This document shows positions 57,803 to 64,000 of a stretch of 64,000 nt of DNA, piece by piece; positions within the stretch are counted from its first letter, which is position 1, and each line of letters begins with the position of its first letter. The notes below the pieces were generated by a model that saw only the letters and a program-made list of their open reading frames with translations, had not been told where the DNA came from and did not search any database. This DNA is from Pseudomonas gingeri. GTDB taxonomy: Bacteria; Pseudomonadota; Gammaproteobacteria; Pseudomonadales; Pseudomonadaceae. The stretch spans positions 62,001-126,000 of the forward strand of contig NZ_JACAPR010000010.1 in NCBI RefSeq assembly GCF_013385635.1. Reading direction: 5' to 3'. The position numbers and the translations under genes are program-made.

Positions 57803-59494
57803 ATGGACGAGACGTACCGCAAGGTGGTGGATGCAGCAGCGATTTTCTCCGAGACGGATCTGAGCGGACGGATCACCTACGTCAACGATCCGTTCTGCGA
57901 GATCTCCGGCTACAGCCGCGAGGAACTGCTGGGGCAGAATCACCGGATGCTCAATTCCGGCTTTCATCCCAGCGAATTCTTCAGTGAGATGTGGCGCACC
58001 ATCGCCCTTGGCCGGGTCTGGAAGGGCGAGGTCTGCAACCGCGCCAAGGATGGTTCGCTGTATTGGGTCGACAGCACCATGGTGCCGCTGCTGGACGAAG
58101 AGACGGGGCGGGTACGCAAGTACATGTCGATCCGTTTCGATGTCAGCGAAAAGCTGCGCCTGCTGCACACCTTGCAGTGGCGGGTCGGCCACGATGTGCT
58201 GACCGGCCTGCCGAACCGCGCGTTTCTCTCCGATCTGTTGAACCAGGCCCTGGAGTTTTCCCGGCGCGAGCATATTCCGCTGGCGGTGTGCATGCTCGAC
58301 CTGGACGGCTTCAAGGCGGTCAACGACGGCTACGGGCATGCCTGCGGCGACGCGCTGCTGGTGGAGGTGGCGACGCGGCTGCGCGGGATCATGCGTGGCG
58401 AAGATGTGGTGGCACGCCTGTCCGGTGACGAGTTCGTGCTGATCCTGCGTTATGTGCGCGACAGCCAGGAGCTGCACGCGGCGCTGCAGCGGGTGTTGCT
58501 GGCGATCTCCGCGCCGTATTCGATCCTCGGCCAGGACATCCATGTCTGCGCCAGCATTGGCGTGACCCTGTTTCCCAGCGATAACGAAGACGCCGATACT
58601 TTGTTGCGCCACGCGGACCAGGCGATGTACCTGGCCAAGCAGGGCGGGCGCAATCGTTTCCATCTGTTCGATGTCTCCCAGGACCAGGAGGTCAAGGCCA
58701 CGCACCAGAGCGTGGAGTTGATGCGCCAGGCACTGGCGGGCGATGAACTGCGGCTGGTCTACCAGCCCAAGGTCAATATGCGCACCGGCACGGTGGTCGG
58801 TTTCGAGGCGCTGGTGCGCTGGCACAGCCCGCACAAGGGCCTGCTCGATCCCCATGAGTTCCTGCCGCTGGTGGCCCAGACCGATGTGATCATCGAGATC
58901 GGCGAGTGGGTCATCGATCGGGTCATGGCGCAGATGCAAATCTGGTTGCAGGCCGGCCACAACTGGCCGGTCAGCCTGAATATCGCCGCCCGGCATTTCC
59001 AGCGCGGGGATTTTGTCGAGCGCCTGCGGGCCTTGCTGACCCGGCATGCCGAGGTGCCGCCACAGATGCTCGACCTGGAGATCATCGAGTCGGTGGCCAT
59101 CGAGAATATCCAGCGGGTCAGCCAGTGCCTGCGGGCCTGCCAGGCCCTCGGCGTGCGCTTCTCCCTGGATGACTTCGGCACCGGTTATTCCTCCCTGAGC
59201 TACCTCAAGCGCATGCCGACCCAGACCATCAAGATCGATCGTTCCTTTGTGCGCGATATCCTCCATGACAAGGACGATCTGGCCCTGACCACAGCGGTGA
59301 TCAGCCTGGCCCGGGCCTTTGGCCGGGAGGTGATTGCCGAGGGCCTGGAGACCGCCGAGCACGGGCGCCTGCTGATGAACCTGGGCTGTGAAGTGGCCCA
59401 GGGCTATTTCATTGCCCGGCCGATGGCGGCCGACGAGGTGCCGGACTGGGTCGCGGCGTTTGTCCCTCCGGGGTTGTGGGTCACTGCTCCCTGA
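57803..59494 (+). CDS. PAS-GGDEF-EAL cyclic-di-GMP enzyme
   Basis: A 563-residue cytosolic signalling protein with no membrane helix. An N-terminal PAS domain (GRITYVNDPFCEISGYSREE, about 20-40) senses an unknown cue. The diguanylate cyclase domain has RLSGDEFVLIL, an SGDEF variant that can be active, and LDLDGFKAVNDGYGHA. The phosphodiesterase domain has FEALVRW (EAL motif), the metal-site SLDDFGTGYSSLSYLKR and IAEGLETAEH. Both halves look intact, so net direction cannot be told. It is divergent from the XRE gene across a spacer with a palindrome. Confidence 0.92.
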   Translation: MDETYRKVVDAAAIFSETDLSGRITYVNDPFCEISGYSREELLGQNHRMLNSGFHPSEFFSEMWRTIALGRVWKGEVCNRAKDGSLYWVDSTMVPLLDEETGRVRKYMSIRFDVSEKLRLLHTLQWRVGHDVLTGLPNRAFLSDLLNQALEFSRREHIPLAVCMLDLDGFKAVNDGYGHACGDALLVEVATRLRGIMRGEDVVARLSGDEFVLILRYVRDSQELHAALQRVLLAISAPYSILGQDIHVCASIGVTLFPSDNEDADTLLRHADQAMYLAKQGGRNRFHLFDVSQDQEVKATHQSVELMRQALAGDELRLVYQPKVNMRTGTVVGFEALVRWHSPHKGLLDPHEFLPLVAQTDVIIEIGEWVIDRVMAQMQIWLQAGHNWPVSLNIAARHFQRGDFVERLRALLTRHAEVPPQMLDLEIIESVAIENIQRVSQCLRACQALGVRFSLDDFGTGYSSLSYLKRMPTQTIKIDRSFVRDILHDKDDLALTTAVISLARAFGREVIAEGLETAEHGRLLMNLGCEVAQGYFIARPMAADEVPDWVAAFVPPGLWVTAP

Positions 59495-59508
59495 ATGTTC
59501 ACGATTCT

Positions 59509-59596
59509 TGTAGGAGCCTGGCTTGTCGGCGAAGAGGCCCTTGAGTCTTGTGGTGAACTCGATGGCGCCATCGCCGGCAAGCCGGGCTCCTACAGG
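59509..59596. repeat. inverted REP pair overlapping a stop codon
   Basis: TGTAGGAGCCTGGCTTGTCG and inverted CGCCGGCAAGCCGGGCTCCT. The second element extends into the neighbouring minus-strand gene and supplies its TAG stop at 59590. Confidence 0.88.
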
Positions 59597-60378
59597 TCAG
59601 CGGGCTTTTCGGGCGAGGGAGGAGTGGGCTTGTCCAGTTGCTCGCCGTTGCCGGTATAGAGCCCGATGATTCCGTCGATTTCCCCGGACATCTTCATTCT
59701 CAGCAAGGTCCGCAGGATCCGCTGCACCGGCAGTGCCGGGTCATTGCGCACAAAGCAGCCCACCGGCTGTTCCTGCAGCACCGCGACGGTGTGCAGTTGC
59801 TGCTGTGGCATCAGCTTCTGGTTGAACCAGTCCAGGCTCCACTGATTGCTGACCGCATAGTGATAGCGTCCCGCCGAGAGTTTTTGCAGCACCTGTTCCT
59901 GGTTGCGGGCGTCGTCGCGGATCAACTGCCCGCTGTCGAACAGCGGTTGCAGGGTCGGGTAGGTGTAGCTCAGCACGGTGCCGACAGGCTGCCGGGGCAG
60001 GCTCTGCGGCTTGACCGGGCGCGGGTGGTCGGCATTGCCGATCAGCACATCACGCTGCATCAGCAGGGGAATGCTCCATATATAGTCGCCCGACTGGTTC
60101 GGCAACCAGGATTGCGCGGCATAGCAGCGCACGTCGATGTCGCCGTGCTCCATGGCGCTCTGCACGCGGGCTCGGGCCAGCACATGAAACTCGGCCGGCA
60201 TCCCGACCTGCCGGGCGAGGCTGGTCATCAGATCATAGAGAATGCCCTGGGTCGGCTGGTCGTTCTCGATCTGGACCAACGGCATGGCCCAACTGTCGGC
60301 CACGGCAAAGCGCAACGGCGCAGGCGCGGCAAAACAGTTGGCGGTCATCAGCACGAGGGCGCCCCACACTACACGCAT
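59590..60378 (-). CDS. periplasmic solute-binding-type protein
   Basis: A 262-residue protein with a Sec signal peptide (MRVVWGALVLMTANCFAA) and an SBP_bac_3-like fold: LRFAVADSWAMPLVQIEND, GILYDLMTSLARQVGMPAEF and VGTVLSYTYPTLQPLFDSG. No ABC permease or ATPase is adjacent, so it may be an orphan binding or sensor protein rather than part of an importer. The final residues EKPADL and the TAG stop come from a REP element. Confidence 0.8.
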   Translation of the reverse strand: MRVVWGALVLMTANCFAAPAPLRFAVADSWAMPLVQIENDQPTQGILYDLMTSLARQVGMPAEFHVLARARVQSAMEHGDIDVRCYAAQSWLPNQSGDYIWSIPLLMQRDVLIGNADHPRPVKPQSLPRQPVGTVLSYTYPTLQPLFDSGQLIRDDARNQEQVLQKLSAGRYHYAVSNQWSLDWFNQKLMPQQQLHTVAVLQEQPVGCFVRNDPALPVQRILRTLLRMKMSGEIDGIIGLYTGNGEQLDKPTPPSPEKPADL

Positions 60379-60527
60379 TCAACTCTCCGTCTGGAGTACG
60401 ACGCTTCAGGACGCGAATTCTCCCACAAAGTGCAGCTTAGTCAGATTAGAGAAGCGCGCCGGATGCAATTTCGCCCCTGCTCCGCTAGCATTAGCGGTCT
60501 TCCGCTTTCCAGATGCGACGGTTATCG

Positions 60528-62669
60528 ATGAGTTATCAGGTTCTTGCACGTAAATGGCGTCCGCGCTCGTTCCGCGAAATGGTCGGCCAGACCCATGTGC
60601 TCAAGGCGCTGATCAATGCTCTGGACAGCCAGCGACTGCACCATGCCTATCTGTTCACCGGCACCCGCGGGGTCGGCAAGACCACCATTGCGCGGATCAT
60701 CGCCAAGTGCCTGAATTGCGAGACCGGTATCACTTCGTCGCCTTGTGGCACCTGTTCGGTGTGCCGCGAGATCGACGAAGGGCGCTTTGTCGACCTGATC
60801 GAGATCGACGCCGCGAGCCGCACCAAGGTCGAGGACACCCGCGAACTGCTGGATAACGTGCAGTACGCGCCGAGCCGCGGGCGTTTCAAAGTCTACCTGA
60901 TCGACGAAGTGCACATGCTGTCCAGTCACTCGTTCAACGCCTTGTTGAAAACCCTGGAAGAGCCACCGCCCTACGTCAAGTTCATCCTGGCAACCACCGA
61001 TCCGCAGAAACTTCCTGCAACGATTCTGTCGCGTTGCCTGCAGTTCTCCCTGAAGAACATGACCCCGGAGCGGGTGGTCGAGCATTTGACCCACGTGCTT
61101 GGGGTCGAGAACGTGCCGTTCGAAGACGACGCGCTGTGGTTGCTCGGTCGCGCTGCGGACGGTTCGATGCGCGACGCCATGAGCCTGACCGACCAGGCCA
61201 TTGCCTTCGGTGAAGGCAAGGTCATGGCCAGCGATGTCCGGGCGATGCTCGGCACCCTGGATCACGGCCAGGTCTATGACGTGCTGCACGCGCTGATCGA
61301 AGGCGATGCCAAGGCATTGCTCGAAGCGGTGCGGCATCTGGCCGAGCAGGGCCCGGACTGGAACGGCGTGCTCTCGGAAATCCTCAATGTGCTGCACCGC
61401 GTGGCGATTGCCCAGGCGCTGCCGGAAGGCGTCGATAACGGTCATGGCGACCGTGACCGCGTGTTGGCCCTGGCCCAGGCATTGCCGGCCGAAGACGTGC
61501 AGTTCTATTACCAGATGGGCCTGATCGGCCGGCGCGACCTGCCGCTGGCGCCGGACCCGCGTGGTGGCTTCGAGATGGTCCTGCTGCGAATGCTCGCGTT
61601 CCGGCCGGCCGACAGTGCCACGGCACCGAGGCAGCCGCTAAAGCCAGTGGGGATCAGCCAGGCCACAGTTGATTCCGCTCAGAATGTGGCTGGCCCGGCA
61701 GTAGCTGCGCCGGCTGTGGTTCCAGCGGCCGAGGCCGCGGTTGTACCAGCTGCTGCGCCGACCTCTGTGCCTGCACCGGCCCCCGTGGTTCAGCCAGCTC
61801 CTGCGCCTGTGGTCCAGCCAGCACCTGAGCCGGTGGCCGAAGCCGTGCCTGAGTCGGCGCCGGTAATCGCGACGGCACCTGTGCCCGAGCCCGTGACAGC
61901 GGTAGTCGAAGAGGTCGATCTGCCCTGGAACGAGCCTGCCGGGCCGGCGCTGCAGGAGCCTGCTGTAGAGCCGGTACTGGAAACCGCTGCCGAGCAGCCG
62001 GAACTGGTGTCGATGCCGTTGCCGACGCCTGACAGCGTGGTGCCGGACGCGCCGGAGTGGGCGGCGGCAAGCATTCCCGAGCCGACTCCGGCCCAGGTGG
62101 ACGCCGCGACTCCGGGCCCGGAGCGCGACGACGAACCGCCGCTGGACGAAGACTATATCGAGCCGGACATGGATTCGGCTTACAGTTATCTCGACGAATT
62201 GGCCAGCGAGCACACCGCCGAGCCGGCCCCGGAACCCGAGCCGTTGCCTGCCGCGCAGCCGGCCACCGGCCTGGCGCTGGAGTGGTTGCAACTGTTCCCG
62301 AAACTGCCGATCTCCGGCATGACCGGCAGCATCGCGGCCAACTGCACGCTGATCGCGGTCGACGGCGATGACTGGTTGCTGCACCTGGACCCGGCCCATA
62401 GCGCGCTGTTCAACTCTACGCAACTGCGTCGCGTGAACGATGCGCTCAACCAGTACCACGGGCGGACCCTGAAGGTGACCATCGAACTGGTCAAGCCCGA
62501 GCAGGAAACCCCGGCCCAGGCGGCTTCACGTCGACGCCACGAGCGCCAGAACGAGGCCGTGGCATCGATTCATGCCGATCCGTTCATCCAGCAAATGATG
62601 CAACAGTTCGGCGCGGTGATCCGTGACGATACTATTGAACCTGTCGAAGCCCTGGTGGCCCAGGGTTAG
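60528..62669 (+). CDS. dnaX: DNA polymerase III subunits gamma and tau
   Basis: A 713-residue clamp-loader ATPase. Walker A is GTRGVGKTTIAR, the zinc motif CLNCETGITSSPCGTCSVC, Walker B DEVHMLS, and the sensor-1 SRC motif LSRCLQF. Residues about 370-540 are a long Ala/Pro/Val/Glu-rich linker, followed by the tau-specific C-terminus that binds DnaB and the alpha polymerase. The ATG at 60528 (MSYQVLARKWRPRSF) is the family start. No E. coli-style A-rich frameshift site was noticed. ybaB and recR follow. Confidence 0.97.
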   Translation: MSYQVLARKWRPRSFREMVGQTHVLKALINALDSQRLHHAYLFTGTRGVGKTTIARIIAKCLNCETGITSSPCGTCSVCREIDEGRFVDLIEIDAASRTKVEDTRELLDNVQYAPSRGRFKVYLIDEVHMLSSHSFNALLKTLEEPPPYVKFILATTDPQKLPATILSRCLQFSLKNMTPERVVEHLTHVLGVENVPFEDDALWLLGRAADGSMRDAMSLTDQAIAFGEGKVMASDVRAMLGTLDHGQVYDVLHALIEGDAKALLEAVRHLAEQGPDWNGVLSEILNVLHRVAIAQALPEGVDNGHGDRDRVLALAQALPAEDVQFYYQMGLIGRRDLPLAPDPRGGFEMVLLRMLAFRPADSATAPRQPLKPVGISQATVDSAQNVAGPAVAAPAVVPAAEAAVVPAAAPTSVPAPAPVVQPAPAPVVQPAPEPVAEAVPESAPVIATAPVPEPVTAVVEEVDLPWNEPAGPALQEPAVEPVLETAAEQPELVSMPLPTPDSVVPDAPEWAAASIPEPTPAQVDAATPGPERDDEPPLDEDYIEPDMDSAYSYLDELASEHTAEPAPEPEPLPAAQPATGLALEWLQLFPKLPISGMTGSIAANCTLIAVDGDDWLLHLDPAHSALFNSTQLRRVNDALNQYHGRTLKVTIELVKPEQETPAQAASRRRHERQNEAVASIHADPFIQQMMQQFGAVIRDDTIEPVEALVAQG

Positions 62670-62733
62670 TAACTGAATGACGCGAGGCCGTAGCCTTGCG
62701 CCGATTGTCCAAGCAACTTTTGAGGTGATTACC

Positions 62734-63072
62734 ATGATGAAGGGTGGCATGGCCGGCCTGATGAAGCAGGCGCAGCAGATGCAGGAAAAAATGGCCAAGA
62801 TGCAGGAAGAACTGGCCAATGCCGAAATCACCGGCAAGGCCGGCGGCGACATGGTCACCGTGGTCATGACCGGACGTCACGATATCAAGCGCGTGAGTAT
62901 CGACCCGAGCCTGCTGGAAGGTGTCAGCGACGATGATCGCGAAGTGCTGGAAGATCTGTTCGCCGCCGCCGTCAACGACGCCGTGCGCAAGATTGAAGCC
63001 AACAGCTCGGACAAGATGTCCGGCATGACCGCCGGCATGCAACTACCGCCGGGCTTCAAGATGCCGTTCTAG
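62734..63072 (+). CDS. ybaB: YbaB/EbfC nucleoid-associated protein
   Basis: A 112-residue DNA-binding protein starting [20 protein letters not shown] helical first half and a [19 protein letters not shown] strand region match the family. It sits between dnaX and recR, the standard order. Two adjacent Met codons are both possible starts. Confidence 0.95.
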   Translation: MMKGGMAGLMKQAQQMQEKMAKMQEELANAEITGKAGGDMVTVVMTGRHDIKRVSIDPSLLEGVSDDDREVLEDLFAAAVNDAVRKIEANSSDKMSGMTAGMQLPPGFKMPF

Positions 63073-63150
63073 TTCTGCACGCAAACTGCCTGCGCAACGT
63101 GATCGCCGCTCGGCGAGTTTTCGCACGGAACCTGAGGTATCTTGCGTTGA

Positions 63151-63186
63151 AACAATGCCAGGCTCGATGCCTGGCATTGTTGTTTC
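63151..63186 (+). terminator. Rho-independent terminator between ybaB and recR
   Basis: AACAATGCCAGGC-TCGAT-GCCTGGCATTGTT is a perfect 13-bp stem followed by GTTT. It suggests dnaX-ybaB can end here, with recR reached by read-through or its own promoter. Confidence 0.78.
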
Positions 63187-63268
63187 CAAGGCTTGGGACT
63201 TGCGCATTTGACGCTGGCCGGAGCCACGGGTATAAACCGCCTCTCGCAGTTTTGTCGGACCTTTTCCC

Positions 63269-63871
63269 ATGAGTTTCAGTCCCCTGATTCGCCAACTGAT
63301 CGATGCCTTTCGGGTTCTGCCCGGTGTCGGCCAGAAAACCGCCCAGCGCATGGCCTTGCAACTGCTCGAACGTGATCGCAGTGGCGGCTCGCGCCTGGCA
63401 CAGGCATTGGGCCAGGCCATGGAAGGGGTCGGGCATTGTCGCCAGTGCCGGACCCTGACCGAAGACGACCTGTGTCCGCAGTGTGCCGATCCTCGACGTG
63501 ATGACACCTTGCTGTGTGTGGTCGAAGGCCCGATGGATGTCTACGCGGTGGAACAGACCGGTTATCGCGGTCGTTACTTCGTGCTCAAGGGGCATCTGTC
63601 GCCGCTCGATGGCTTGGGGCCGGAAGCCATCGGTATTCCGCAGTTGCTGGCGCGCATCGAAGAACAAGGCAGCTTCACCGAGATCATCCTCGCCACCAAC
63701 CCGACGGTCGAGGGCGAAGCCACGGCGCACTACATCGCGCAGTTGCTCAGCAACAAGGGGCTGATCACCTCGCGTATCGCCCATGGTGTTCCCCTGGGCG
63801 GCGAACTGGAGCTGGTGGACGGCGGCACCCTGGCGCACTCGTTTGCCGGGCGCAAACCGATCGCGCTCTGA
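63269..63871 (+). CDS. recR: recombination mediator RecR
   Basis: A 200-residue protein of the RecFOR pathway that loads RecA onto gapped DNA. A helix-hairpin-helix ([18 protein letters not shown]) opens it, followed by a four-Cys zinc finger (CRQCRTL and CPQCADP) and a Toprim domain ([20 protein letters not shown]). Length is standard. Confidence 0.97.
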   Translation: MSFSPLIRQLIDAFRVLPGVGQKTAQRMALQLLERDRSGGSRLAQALGQAMEGVGHCRQCRTLTEDDLCPQCADPRRDDTLLCVVEGPMDVYAVEQTGYRGRYFVLKGHLSPLDGLGPEAIGIPQLLARIEEQGSFTEIILATNPTVEGEATAHYIAQLLSNKGLITSRIAHGVPLGGELELVDGGTLAHSFAGRKPIAL

Positions 63872-63943
63872 AGGACGGGGGCGTCTGGTCGAAGGCCATC
63901 GGCTCCACGGTCGCCCCCGGCAAGGGGCGACGAGGCGGGCTTC

Positions 63944-64000
63944 TCAGGGGGCCAGCAGGCGCAGTATCTGGTCCAGCCGGTGGTTGGCGACCCAGCTCAG
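63944..64000 (-). CDS. possible 3' end of a gene running off the window
   Basis: On the minus strand an open frame from the window edge ends LRLLAP then TGA at 63946-63944. Eighteen codons are too few to identify a family. A GTCGCCCCCGGCAAGGGGCGAC hairpin-like stretch just after the stop (63910-63931) would suit a terminator region between convergent genes. Confidence 0.3.
   Translation of the reverse strand: MSWVANHRLDQILRLLAP

Overview
This 64 kb window looks like chromosome of a fluorescent Pseudomonas (P. fluorescens complex). The evidence is the GC-rich codon use, the gene order mtaD-mtnA-gyrA-serC-pheA-hisC-tyrA-cmk-rpsA-ihfB, the order purine genes-smc-zipA-ligA, the WbpL/WbpM pair, and many REP-type palindromes (GGAGCCGGCTTGCCGGCGA and relatives). 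No species call is made and no tRNA or rRNA gene was seen. One small structured RNA gene, the 4.5S SRP RNA, is present.

Layout. 1-13.6 kb: a core block with the 5' end of ubiG, methylthioadenosine salvage (mtaD/mtnA), gyrA, the serine/aromatic/histidine run serC-pheA-hisC-tyrA, then cmk, rpsA, a small lipoprotein gene and ihfB. The AroA domain that Pseudomonas normally has fused to TyrA is missing. 14-17.6 kb: a minimal O-antigen locus (wbpL, wbpM) followed by a ComEA-like gene. 17.6-26.8 kb: assorted metabolism and sensing genes (TetR regulator, ethanolamine permease, pyrF, two oxidoreductases, a MocR regulator, an HBM-type chemoreceptor). 26.9-36.4 kb: a purine catabolic block (BenE-like transporter, GntR, guaD, xdhC, xdhB, xdhA, GntR). 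36.4-45 kb: smc, zipA, ligA and a zinc metallopeptidase.

45-52 kb: the accessory region. It holds a frameshifted DUF6124-type gene with a C8 tract, palindromic repeats, a 93-bp MITE-like insertion with a 9-bp target duplication, the 4.5S RNA gene, an SDR remnant, and an AT-rich six-gene cluster on the minus strand. That cluster is a microcin B17-type (linear azol(in)e peptide) system: a Gly-rich precursor, an McbB-like protein, an McbC-like dehydrogenase, a YcaO cyclodehydratase, an ABC permease and an ABC ATPase. The genes are in the order mcbA-B-C-D-E-F, with ATGA overlaps and an intercistronic hairpin after the precursor. The core peptide has three Cys and five Ser, all isolated in glycine, no adjacent Ser-Cys pair, and an 18-residue polar tail. 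This separates it from microcin B17. No McbG-like immunity gene is present.

52-64 kb: AraC, YbhB-like, DUF2167, LysR/EamA, VOC and XRE genes, a PAS-GGDEF-EAL protein, a periplasmic binding protein, and then the core replication/repair run dnaX-ybaB-recR.
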